A DNA stretch of 38,537 nucleotides from positions 1 to 38,537 of the forward strand of contig CAOKPU010000029.1 in NCBI GenBank assembly GCA_948470755.1, written 5' to 3'. Origin of the DNA: an uncultured Lachnospiraceae bacterium (GTDB taxonomy: Bacteria; Bacillota; Clostridia; Lachnospirales; Lachnospiraceae). This document shows, piece by piece, positions 15,626 to 23,965 of the stretch; position 1 is the stretch's first letter; every line of letters begins with the position of its first letter. The translations under genes and the position numbers were made by a program. A model generated the notes under the pieces. That model searched no databases. It saw nothing but the letters and a program-made list of their open reading frames with translations, and was not told the origin of the DNA.

Positions 15626-16518
15626 CCTTTTAACCCCGCATAAACAATTCCCTGTTCCAAATAATCCTGTCCCATCAAAAATACAAATACAGGCGGTATG
15701 AGCGTGATCACCGAAGCTGCAAAAGCATATCCCGCCTGTTCCCATGTGATCTCCGGCAAGTACAGCGATAAAGGCCAAAGCCGCTTGCTCTCTAAAAAAG
15801 CAAGAGGCTGTTCCATCAAATTCCAATATTCCAAAAACCCCAGCGTCATTGCCGAAAGGATCCCTCCTTTTCCCAAGGGCAGCCCAATCTTATAAAAGAT
15901 CAGCAATTCTCCTGCCCCGTCTATCCTCGCCGACTCCAGTACGGCCCCTGGTATCTGCCGGAACCCTCCATAGCAGATAAATACCGGAAAGGTGGAAAAT
16001 ACTGCCGGCAATATCACCGCCCACTGTGTATCCATAAGCCCCAACCTATCCAAAACCAAATAATTGGACAGCATCATCACCTGAAAAGGCATAAGCATTA
16101 AAACGACATACAACGTAAATACCGCTTTGTCAAAACGGAACCGGTATACGGCAAAAGCCCACGCCGCCGGCATTCCCACCAGACACTGTCCCGCCAGTAT
16201 GCATCCGGTCATTTTTACGGAATTCCAGAACAGGACAAAAAACTGCGGCATCTCAAACAAAAGCCTTTTATAATTCTCAAAAGTAGGATAATCCGGCATC
16301 AGGTTCCATTGGATATAACCCCCCATCCCTGTAAATACCGGGCTTAACCCTTCCCGCAGTTCATCCCTGCCCATAAACGCCCCTGTTATTAACAGCACTA
16401 TGGGGATGCATACCATCACTACGGGACAGATCAATATGGTTTCCAACAAATATCTTTTCGCCGTATTTAGCCCCGATTTTATTTTTTTCCTTTTTGCCAA
16501 CTCCCATGATCCTTTCAT
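15622..16518 (-). CDS. ABC transporter permease, MalG-like (CUT1 family)
   Basis: Inner membrane permease of 298 residues with about six hydrophobic helices. The ATPase-contact loop is seen as LESARIDGAGELLIFYKIGLP, matching the EAA-type motif, and the C-terminus ends in YAGLKG, as usual for MalG-like proteins. It overlaps both neighbours by 4 bp, the preceding permease and the following HlyD-like gene. It should form a heterodimeric channel with the product of 16515-17372. The substrate is unknown; the family carries oligosaccharides and related solutes. No ATPase gene accompanies it. Confidence 0.9.
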   Translation of the reverse strand: MKGSWELAKRKKIKSGLNTAKRYLLETILICPVVMVCIPIVLLITGAFMGRDELREGLSPVFTGMGGYIQWNLMPDYPTFENYKRLLFEMPQFFVLFWNSVKMTGCILAGQCLVGMPAAWAFAVYRFRFDKAVFTLYVVLMLMPFQVMMLSNYLVLDRLGLMDTQWAVILPAVFSTFPVFICYGGFRQIPGAVLESARIDGAGELLIFYKIGLPLGKGGILSAMTLGFLEYWNLMEQPLAFLESKRLWPLSLYLPEITWEQAGYAFAASVITLIPPVFVFLMGQDYLEQGIVYAGLKG

Positions 16519-17372
16519 CCATCCGTCCCCTTATCCCATAATCCCTGCAGCAGCATAATAAAAGCCAAAAAAAACAAACCACAGGCTACCGCCGCCGCCG
16601 CCATTTTATCCAGATCCAAATTTACAAACCAGTTGTTAAACAAATGCTGCAGCATATAGATGCTTTCATGGGGATATGCCCCTGCCGCCAAATAAGCTTC
16701 CCTATAAATCTTAAAAGAATTTAAAAAGGATATGACCACAATAATATACAGGCTTCCCTTCAAATCAGGCAGCAGTACATACCAGAATCTTTGTAGGCCG
16801 CCCGCCCCATCCACCTTTGCCGCCTCCATGACATCGCCGTTTACCCCCATAATCCCCGCCAGCCACAGGACGACGGTAAACCCAAGGTTCTTCCATAAAT
16901 AAGTCCCGGCCAGCACATAAAACGCCGCCCCTGACCCTATATAATCCACCGTTTCCATCCCCATTCCAAAATGAGTACAAAACCGTTCCAAATATTTATT
17001 CAAAAAACCCCTCTCATAAAAGACCATTTTCCACACTACTGCAACGGCTGCCGTAGGCATGGCAAGCGGAAACAGATAAAGCGATTTCACTGCCTGCATA
17101 TGCCTTATGCTTCCCATCGCCAAAGCAATTGCCAGCCCCAGCATTACCAACAGCGGAATACAGACGAGGGCGAAACGGAGCGTATTTTTCACAGCCAGCA
17201 AAAAGGCGCTGTTCGTAAATATGATCCGGTAGTTGTGCATCCCCGCCCCCTCTTTTGTAATTGCAGTCATAAAGGATCTCTTTACTACATCCATGAACGG
17301 AAGCAGTACAAAAATCAGCGTCCCCAGAAAACTGGGAGCAAGAAAAATGAATCCGGCTTTACCTTTTCTCAT
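16515..17372 (-). CDS. ABC transporter permease, MalF-like (CUT1 family)
   Basis: Membrane permease of 285 residues. It opens with a hydrophobic helix (AGFIFLAPSFLGTLIFVLLP) as in sugar permeases of the UgpA/MalF group and carries the EAA loop MEAAKVDGAGGLQRFWYVLLP. The reading frame also allows GTG at 17375; both starts fit the GGGAGGAGGG ribosome site. It follows the second large lipoprotein by about 30 bp and overlaps the next permease by 4 bp. It is presumably energised by a shared MsmK/MsmX-type ATPase encoded elsewhere. Confidence 0.9.
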   Translation of the reverse strand: MRKGKAGFIFLAPSFLGTLIFVLLPFMDVVKRSFMTAITKEGAGMHNYRIIFTNSAFLLAVKNTLRFALVCIPLLVMLGLAIALAMGSIRHMQAVKSLYLFPLAMPTAAVAVVWKMVFYERGFLNKYLERFCTHFGMGMETVDYIGSGAAFYVLAGTYLWKNLGFTVVLWLAGIMGVNGDVMEAAKVDGAGGLQRFWYVLLPDLKGSLYIIVVISFLNSFKIYREAYLAAGAYPHESIYMLQHLFNNWFVNLDLDKMAAAAVACGLFFLAFIMLLQGLWDKGTDG

Positions 17373-17406
17373 CACACATCACCCTCCTCCCTCGCCTTTT
17401 CCGCTC

Positions 17407-19830
17407 CTATTCCGACATATAGATGGACGTTTTTAAGATCACTTCCTCTGCTGCAGCCGAAGCGTCCATTTCCCCGGCAAGCGCCTTTACTCCTGCAAGA
17501 TAGACGGCGTTTTCCAGGACGGTATCCTTTATATAAGGCGTGGATCCTTCGGCAGCTATCTCCAACAGCTTTGTGATTTCCTCATCGGAAGCAGGATAAA
17601 TATCCAAAGCTAAATAACTTTTTCCGTCCGCCGATTCCGTACCCATGGATCCATAACTGCCGCCATCCTCTGTGGCATTTAAGAGAAACCTCTCCCTGCA
17701 CTTTTCTTTATTTACCGGCATCCCGTTCCAGCCGCCATCATCCAGGATATCTTCTAACAATTCCAAAGCAATTTCCGGATAGCTGCAGGATGCGCTGATT
17801 CCCACCAGCCCGTCCGGCAGAAAGACATTTTTCGCCTGCCCGTTATAGGAAGCAAACACGCTGTCCGTTTTCCCTTTAATCTTAAAACAGGAAATCATTA
17901 CATCGAAATCAAAACTGCTTCCAATCGTTCCGGCAACAAATTTCTGCCGGCCGGACAAATATTCTATCATCCTGCTCCCTGCTGAAAATTGATATTCCCT
18001 GATTCCTTCCTCTGTAATCCCTGACGCCGCCATATCCTCTAGCCAACGTTCATAGCTTTCCTTCTGCTCTTCACCAACCCCCTCCTTTTCCACGTCCCAC
18101 ATCCTTTTTGCCAGCTTGTAGAATTCTTCCAAAGCCGCCTGATCCGGCTTCCCTTCCTCATCCTTCCATGCCGGCGCGCATACCGGCAGCAGCAGGCTTA
18201 ACATTTCTTCTTCGCTTCTGGCTCCAAACAGCAGCCCTTCCCCGCCTTCCTTCCGATAGTCTTCCATCGTCCGGGCTATCGATTCCAGATCAGCCATATT
18301 TTCTATTTCATCCTGTCCCCCTACTAAAAGAGCCATCCGGAACTGCCCCGGCACTGCGTAAGTCCCCTCCGGCGTCCAAAACGCATGGATAATATTCGTA
18401 AAATATTGATCCTCTTTCTTATCCTCCAGATAAGGGGATAGATCCATCAGGACTCCTTTTTCCTTATAGGAACCTATCGGCATATCATCCAGGATAAAAA
18501 GATCCGGGCCTTTTCCGGCGGCAATTTCCGTATTCAGCTTTTTCAATGCATCTTCCCTTGTTGCCGCCAGGCTTTCATCCATGCCGATTTCATATTGGAT
18601 ATAAACTTCCGGGTGATTTGCCTGATAAGCGGAAATAACCGTTTTTAACTGCCCATTTTCCTTCAGGCTGTATGCTTTCAGGCGGATATCCGGTACAGCC
18701 GGGATATCAGGATCGTAAATATAACGCATGATTTCACCGGAAGAATATACCAGTAAAAAAACATCCTCCTCTAAAAAAATCCCATCCGCCAGTCCATAAG
18801 AAGGGTTTCCCAACGAGGTGAGCGACCCGTCCACCACCTGTTCCATTACATTGCCGCCAATCACATGCCGATAAATACCTTTATCCAAAGCCAGATAAAT
18901 AACCCCGTCTTTGCCCGGCAAAAGCAGCAAAGGCTTCGTTCCTGCTATGTTGGACTCTATATTTTCCCCAAACTGTTCCTTAAGGAAATCATCCAATACC
19001 GTATCTTCTATTGTTTCCCCGGACGAAAGGTTCACAATCGTCACCCCGCCGGCGCTTACCAGCATTAGTTTTCCGTCCTTTTCCGTCATATAGGAAACCT
19101 GCCGGGAAAGATCGGCCACTTCTTTCGTTTTTCCTGTTTTCCTATCTATCTCATAAACCCTGCCGTCCAAAGCGGATCCAAATAATCTCCCGTCCTCTGA
19201 AAACGCCAGATGATTGATATACTCGCCATCTTTATAAGAAATCTCCAGTTCCGTCCACGTCCCATCCGGGGCAATGACCGCATATTGAAGATGAAGGGAA
19301 AAATCTTTCATATGTAGGTCAATTCCCTCCTGGCCGTCCCCATCCTCTACATCGCCGTCTTCCGCTTCGGATCCTGCATCCGTTTCAACTCCTGTTTCAT
19401 AAATAACCGCCATCTGCCCATCCTTTGCCGCTGCCATATCCAGGAACCATGCGCCTTCCCTCTTTCGTTCCTCCAACCAGGCCAGTTCTTCCTCCTCCCA
19501 TGTAACCCCGTTATCGAACGACAGCCATTTCCCGGCATTTCTGGACATTACGGCCAGGCTTCCGTCCTCCATCCGGGCAATCCTGGTTTCCACATGCAGC
19601 TCTTCTTTCAACACATCGTCTTCTTCCTCCAGATAGCGTCCCATCGCCTTTCCGTCATCTTCCGATCCTCCGGGCAATCCGTCTTCCTTCATCCAAGACC
19701 CGTTTCCAGCCATGCCGCCGTCTTCTCCCGTGCTGCTCCCCTCCTGCCCGCATCCTGCCATACTCCCTATTCCCGCCAACAGGCAAAACGCCGCAAACCA
19801 AGCCGCTAATCTTTTTAATCTTGTTCTCAT
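17407..19830 (-). CDS. Large lipoprotein: Asp-box/propeller-like domain fused to ABC solute-binding domain (paralog 2)
   Basis: The product has 807 residues, exported and lipid-anchored. A signal peptide ends in SMAGC (C27). The N-terminal half (about 60-370) contains an Asp-box SFDNGVTW and repeated strand-turn segments such as EDGRLFGSALDGRVYEIDRKTG and DGVIYLALDKGIYRHV, resembling a beta-propeller. The C-terminal half (about 380-807) looks like an extracellular solute-binding protein of the CUT1 type (LKTVISAYQANHPEVYIQYEI, AAGKGPDLFILDDMP, GVLMDLSPYL). ATG 19839 is only 1 nt from GGAGG, so ATG 19830 is chosen. It lies 22 bp after the stop of its paralog. The ligand is unknown. The fused length is about twice that of a normal binding protein. 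Confidence 0.82.
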   Translation of the reverse strand: MRTRLKRLAAWFAAFCLLAGIGSMAGCGQEGSSTGEDGGMAGNGSWMKEDGLPGGSEDDGKAMGRYLEEEDDVLKEELHVETRIARMEDGSLAVMSRNAGKWLSFDNGVTWEEEELAWLEERKREGAWFLDMAAAKDGQMAVIYETGVETDAGSEAEDGDVEDGDGQEGIDLHMKDFSLHLQYAVIAPDGTWTELEISYKDGEYINHLAFSEDGRLFGSALDGRVYEIDRKTGKTKEVADLSRQVSYMTEKDGKLMLVSAGGVTIVNLSSGETIEDTVLDDFLKEQFGENIESNIAGTKPLLLLPGKDGVIYLALDKGIYRHVIGGNVMEQVVDGSLTSLGNPSYGLADGIFLEEDVFLLVYSSGEIMRYIYDPDIPAVPDIRLKAYSLKENGQLKTVISAYQANHPEVYIQYEIGMDESLAATREDALKKLNTEIAAGKGPDLFILDDMPIGSYKEKGVLMDLSPYLEDKKEDQYFTNIIHAFWTPEGTYAVPGQFRMALLVGGQDEIENMADLESIARTMEDYRKEGGEGLLFGARSEEEMLSLLLPVCAPAWKDEEGKPDQAALEEFYKLAKRMWDVEKEGVGEEQKESYERWLEDMAASGITEEGIREYQFSAGSRMIEYLSGRQKFVAGTIGSSFDFDVMISCFKIKGKTDSVFASYNGQAKNVFLPDGLVGISASCSYPEIALELLEDILDDGGWNGMPVNKEKCRERFLLNATEDGGSYGSMGTESADGKSYLALDIYPASDEEITKLLEIAAEGSTPYIKDTVLENAVYLAGVKALAGEMDASAAAEEVILKTSIYMSE

Positions 19831-19852
19831 TTGCCCCATGCCTCCTTCCTCT

Positions 19853-22243
19853 TTACTCCGCCATATAAATCGACGTCTTTTGCATTACCTCTTCCGCGCC
19901 GGATGAGGGGCTTATCTCCCCGCGCATGACCTTGCCGCCAATTTCATATACGGCATCTTCCAGTACCGGATCCCGTACATAAGGGATCCGGCTTTCCTTC
20001 ACTATCCTCATCAACCGTTCCACATCCGCTTCCGAAGCTGCATAAAGATCCAGAGCATATATTTTACTGCCATCCGCGTCGCTTGCTCCCATGGAGCAAT
20101 AACTGCTGCCATCCCCTTGATCGTTTTTACGGAAATTCTCCCTATACTTTTCCTTATTCACCGGCATACCGTCAAGAGCATCATCGTCCAGCATCTTTTC
20201 CATCAATTCGACAGCCTCTTCCTTCTGCACGCAAGTATTGCTGATCCCTATTAAATTCCTCGGCATAAACACTCCGCCGGACTGGCCGTTATAAGCCGCA
20301 AAGCTTTTGTCCGCCCATTCCTCCATCTTCAGGAAGGAAGTAATTATATCGAACCCACTGCTATGTTGCAGCAGCCCTGCCGCAAATGCTATTTCCCCTC
20401 TGGAATACTCTATCATTTTTCCACTTACCGATAGCAGGATCTCCCTCATCCTGCCGCTTTCAATCCCGGAAACCCGCATATCCGTCAGGAATTGCTTATA
20501 ATCTTCCCTGGCATCTTCATCCAAGCCGGCCTCTTCCGCATCCCATATCCTCTTTGCCAGCGTATAGAACTTTACCAACTCATTCTTATTTATTTTTCCT
20601 TCTTTATCCTTCCACGAAGGCGCGCAGACAGGCATTAGCAGATTCAACAGCTCATCTTCATTCCTCGCTCCAAGGATCAATCCTTCCGCTTTCTCTTCCC
20701 GGTATTGCTCTACGATCCCGGCCATTGCTTCCAAGTCAGTCATCTTCTCTATATCCTCCTTCCTTCCGACCACAAGGGCGGCCTGGAACTGGGAAGGCAC
20801 AGCATAAATCCCTTCCGATCCTTTAAAAGCATGCAACACATTAGAAAAGTATTGATCTTCTGCCTTATCCTGCAAATAAGGGGTCAAATCCGCCAATACC
20901 CCCTTTTCCTTATAAGAATCGATAGGCATATCGTCCAGAATGAAAAAATCCGGCCCTTTCCCTGCGGCAATTTCCGTATTCAGTTTCTTTAACGCATCTT
21001 CCCTTGTCAGGGCAAAGTTATCCTCCATACCTATTTCATACCGGATATAAGCCTCCGGATGCTCCGACTGATATTGGCTGATCACCGCCTTTAACTGTGC
21101 GCTTTCCCGTAAGCTGTATGCTGTAAGCTGTATCTTTGGCACCGCAGGCATATCCGGATCATATGTATAACGCAGGATCTCCCCCGAAGAAAAAAGAATC
21201 AAAAACTCATCATTTTCCAAAAGGATCCCGTCCGATATCCCATAAGAAGGATTGCTTAAGGAAGTAAGCGCCCCGTCCGCCACTTGTTCCATTACGTTGC
21301 CTCCGATCACATGCCGGTATATCCCTTTATCAAAAGCAACGTATACGACCCCTCCGCTGCCTGGCATAACTAAAAGCGGACGGACTCCTTCCGTATTGTA
21401 ATCAATACGGCCTCCAAACTGATCTTGCAGGAATTCATCCAATACTTTATCTTCCGTCACTTCCCCGCCGGACAGATCCACAACCGTTATTCCTTTTGCA
21501 TGTACCAACAGCAGGTTGCCATCCTTTTCCACCATATAATTCGGTGCGCCGGGAAGTTCCGCCACCTCTTTCACGGCTCCGGTCGATTTATCCATTTCAT
21601 ACACTTTGCCGCCCAAAGCCGAACCAAACAACCTGCCGTCTCCTGCAAATGCCAAAAAATTAATATATTCCCCGCTCTTATAAGGAACATCCAATTGTGT
21701 GAATACTCCGTCCGGCGAAACAAAACCGTATTGGGGATGGAAATCCTGAACGTTTTCCTGTCCGCCATCCTCTTCTCCGCTTTCGGGGTTTCCGGCATAG
21801 ATCAAGGCAGCGCTGCCATCCTCCGCCACCGCAATTTCCATGATCCAGGCGCCGTCAACCTTCAATTTCTCAAACCAGGCCATTTTTTCCTTTTCCCATG
21901 TAATGCCGTTATCTGCCGATACCCATTTTCCTGACCGGGCAGACATAATCACCAGGCTACCGTCTTCCATTTTTGCGATTTTGCTTCCGGCATTCAGCTC
22001 TTCCTTCAGGGAGTCATCCACTTTTTCCAGATAACGCCCCATCGCCTTTTCCCCCTCTGCCAGTCCCTCTTGCTGCAGATTTTCCGCTGATCCCTTATTT
22101 TCCTCATCATTCCTGCCTTCCGGCCCTCCGGCCGCCTCCCCGCTATCGTTTTCCGCCCGTCCGCAGGAAACCATACAAGCCGAACCAAATACCATGGCCA
22201 ATAACAGCATCCATCCTATGATCCTTTTCCCTTTTCTTTTCAT
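19853..22243 (-). CDS. Large lipoprotein: Asp-box/propeller-like domain fused to ABC solute-binding domain (paralog 1)
   Basis: The product has 796 residues with the same layout as the next gene: a signal peptide ending in MVSC (C27), an acidic/Gly-rich linker, a propeller-like region (about 65-365) with an Asp-box SADNGITW at 109-116, and a solute-binding domain from about 370. Long stretches are shared with the paralog, such as IYRHVIGGNVMEQV, TREDALKKLNTEIAAGKGPD and GMPVNKEK, so the pair arose by tandem duplication. An in-frame extension to 22366 reaches into the preceding gene and lacks a signal peptide, so ATG 22243 is chosen. It lies 71 bp after the small lipoprotein gene. Confidence 0.82.
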   Translation of the reverse strand: MKRKGKRIIGWMLLLAMVFGSACMVSCGRAENDSGEAAGGPEGRNDEENKGSAENLQQEGLAEGEKAMGRYLEKVDDSLKEELNAGSKIAKMEDGSLVIMSARSGKWVSADNGITWEKEKMAWFEKLKVDGAWIMEIAVAEDGSAALIYAGNPESGEEDGGQENVQDFHPQYGFVSPDGVFTQLDVPYKSGEYINFLAFAGDGRLFGSALGGKVYEMDKSTGAVKEVAELPGAPNYMVEKDGNLLLVHAKGITVVDLSGGEVTEDKVLDEFLQDQFGGRIDYNTEGVRPLLVMPGSGGVVYVAFDKGIYRHVIGGNVMEQVADGALTSLSNPSYGISDGILLENDEFLILFSSGEILRYTYDPDMPAVPKIQLTAYSLRESAQLKAVISQYQSEHPEAYIRYEIGMEDNFALTREDALKKLNTEIAAGKGPDFFILDDMPIDSYKEKGVLADLTPYLQDKAEDQYFSNVLHAFKGSEGIYAVPSQFQAALVVGRKEDIEKMTDLEAMAGIVEQYREEKAEGLILGARNEDELLNLLMPVCAPSWKDKEGKINKNELVKFYTLAKRIWDAEEAGLDEDAREDYKQFLTDMRVSGIESGRMREILLSVSGKMIEYSRGEIAFAAGLLQHSSGFDIITSFLKMEEWADKSFAAYNGQSGGVFMPRNLIGISNTCVQKEEAVELMEKMLDDDALDGMPVNKEKYRENFRKNDQGDGSSYCSMGASDADGSKIYALDLYAASEADVERLMRIVKESRIPYVRDPVLEDAVYEIGGKVMRGEISPSSGAEEVMQKTSIYMAE

Positions 22244-22314
22244 TATTCCCTTTCCTCTCCTGATCTTAAATACATAACCAAAGCCGAAACCTTCTGCCGC
22301 CGGGCATATCCTTT

Positions 22315-22911
22315 TTATCCGTTGAACGCCAGAATGAAAACAGAAATTGTATCCGCCCGGAAACAATCCCCCTCCCAGCTTCCGGTTAAAGTCACATTGC
22401 TGCCTTCTTCCAGTTCCTCTATGCTGCCAACCCTTTCCGTACTTGTCATACCGTCCGTCGATATCCTTACTGTCACTTTTACATCATTGCTGTAATTGAC
22501 CGTAATCAAATTTTCTTCTTCGCCTTCCAATGGCATTACCGCAATCAATTCATCATTTTCCATTGTTCCCGTATAAATCTGGGAAATTACAAAACTGCCG
22601 TCAGCGATGTCCCTGACCTCCCCTTCTACCGTTTTTATTCCTTCCCCTGTCACATCATCCCATACCACCATGCTGCCCGCATCCTGATCCTCCTCTTTGG
22701 ATTCCATCCCTACCTTCTCCTCCATGGCATCTTCCAAAGCCTTTTCCTCCCTCTCCTCTTTTCCATTTCCTATTTCTTCCTCCATGGCATCTTCTAAGAA
22801 AGTATCCTCCATATGGCCGCTCATGTCCTTTTCATCCCCGCAACCGCCCATTATCGTAAAGCCGGCCGCTATCATTACCGCTAATATCTTATATCTATAC
22901 TTTCTCTTCAT
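22315..22911 (-). CDS. Small acidic lipoprotein with possible OB-like C-terminal domain
   Basis: The product has 198 residues and I do not recognise a named family. A signal peptide ends in IMGGC (C24). Residues about 28-80 are very acidic with a duplicated LEDAMEE segment. The C-terminal 110 residues (VEGEVRDIADGSFVISQ to the end) form a beta-rich pattern of the kind seen in small OB-like lipoprotein domains. GGAGG lies 6 nt before the ATG. It is the first gene of the six-gene unit and faces the two-component operator, so it may be the sensor-linked or most highly expressed component. The function is unknown. Confidence 0.8.
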   Translation of the reverse strand: MKRKYRYKILAVMIAAGFTIMGGCGDEKDMSGHMEDTFLEDAMEEEIGNGKEEREEKALEDAMEEKVGMESKEEDQDAGSMVVWDDVTGEGIKTVEGEVRDIADGSFVISQIYTGTMENDELIAVMPLEGEEENLITVNYSNDVKVTVRISTDGMTSTERVGSIEELEEGSNVTLTGSWEGDCFRADTISVFILAFNG

Positions 22912-23095
22912 CGCAATCCTCCATTCTCGCTTAACCCTTAGCTCAGGATGCGGTCGCGATATTCACAAAGTGAACAAACCCGCCGCATCAACCGCTCTCC
23001 TCCGTTTGCCCGTAAAGCAATGCGTACCGATACGGATCCTGTCGTCCGGACAGAAACAGGAACATTGCTTTATGACATTAGACTATCACCCTAAT

Positions 23096-23144
23096 CTCTA
23101 AACAGCCTCTAAAACGATGAAAAATTTTTAGAGCATTTTTAGAG
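23096..23144. promoter_or_regulatory. Paired operator sites for the two-component regulator
   Basis: CTCTAAA occurs at 23096-23102 and 23107-23113, and its complement TTTAGAG at 23127-23133 and 23138-23144. Each pair is a direct repeat with 11-bp spacing, as bound by OmpR-type dimers, and the two pairs are mirror images 13 bp apart. Each pair sits about 10 bp from a -10 position: TATAAT (23155-23160) for the regulator and a weak TAGTCT (23085-23080) for the lipoprotein operon. The rest of 22912-23095 shows no gene. Confidence 0.7.
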
Positions 23145-23154
23145 ATTTATTTGT

Positions 23155-23160
23155 TATAAT
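23155..23160 (+). promoter_or_regulatory. -10 element of the two-component system promoter
   Basis: A perfect TATAAT, 37 bp before the start codon. No consensus -35 is present. The TTTAGAG pair occupies that place, suggesting activation by the bound regulator. Confidence 0.65.
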
Positions 23161-23197
23161 AAATCTGATACGAGAAGATAAAAGGAAGGAAGAGTGT

Positions 23198-23914
23198 ATG
23201 CGGCTGCTGCTTATTGAAGATGACAAAAAACTAAATCAATCCTTAAAATATCAGTTGGAAAAAGAGAACTTTATCGTTGACGCTTGCTTTGACGGCGAAG
23301 AAGCTCTTTTTTATATCGACCAGGGAATCTACGATGTCGTACTGCTGGACCGTATGCTTCCTCTCTTGGACGGTACCGGCCTTCTAAATCTGATGCGCCG
23401 GAAAAATAATGCCACTCCCGTTATATTAATTACCGCTTTAGGCACATTAAACGATAAAATCACCGGCCTGGATTCAGGAGCCGACGATTATCTCGTAAAA
23501 CCTTTTGAATTTGAAGAACTTCTTGCCCGCATCCGCTGCGTGACCCGTCGTTCCCCCCTCATACACGGAAACGACGTCCTTTCCTTTGGGGATTTGACAT
23601 TGAATATGGGGGAAAGCCTCTTAACCGGTCCGGAAGGTTCCTGCAGCCTTTCCAAAAAAGAAAACGAACTTTTTCAGGCCTTTTTCCGCAACCCGGGACA
23701 AACCCTTACAAGGGAACAGCTCCTGGCCAAGGTATGGGGCCTGGATGCCGATATAGAAAACGGCAATCTGGATAATTACATCCACTTTCTCCGCCGCCGG
23801 CTGCTGGCTGTAGGCAGCCATACCATCCTGCGTACGGTACGCGGTATCGGCTATTGCCTCCGGGCGTCAAAACCGGGCTCCTGCATCAACCCCACCGACA
23901 GGATGCCGCGCTGA
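23198..23914 (+). CDS. OmpR-family response regulator
   Basis: The product has 238 residues. The receiver domain (1-115) has the acidic pocket EDD at 7-9, phospho-acceptor D51 (VVLLDRMLP), the ITA segment and the KPF lysine near 101. The winged-helix DNA-binding domain (about 125-230) has LSKKENELFQAFFRNPGQTLTREQL and the final TVRGIGYCL hairpin. It is followed 51 bp later by its histidine kinase and is divergent from the lipoprotein-permease-HlyD operon. The paired TTTAGAG sites in between are the likely targets, giving autoregulation and control of that operon. Confidence 0.93.
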   Translation: MRLLLIEDDKKLNQSLKYQLEKENFIVDACFDGEEALFYIDQGIYDVVLLDRMLPLLDGTGLLNLMRRKNNATPVILITALGTLNDKITGLDSGADDYLVKPFEFEELLARIRCVTRRSPLIHGNDVLSFGDLTLNMGESLLTGPEGSCSLSKKENELFQAFFRNPGQTLTREQLLAKVWGLDADIENGNLDNYIHFLRRRLLAVGSHTILRTVRGIGYCLRASKPGSCINPTDRMPR

Positions 23915-23965
23915 TTCCCGGCTTAACCTTAACTTAACCACCCTCCCGCAGCAGAAAGGCAGATT

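Noticed and set aside
15626-15826. N-terminal extension of the HlyD-like protein
   Set aside because: It overlaps the permease gene in another frame and has Cys/Gly/Phe-rich shadow composition. The ATG at 15625 gives a clean membrane anchor and a 4-bp overlap.
19853-22366. Long start (22366) for the first fusion lipoprotein
   Set aside because: It reads into the preceding gene in another frame and hides the signal peptide; the ATG at 22243 begins a normal lipoprotein signal.
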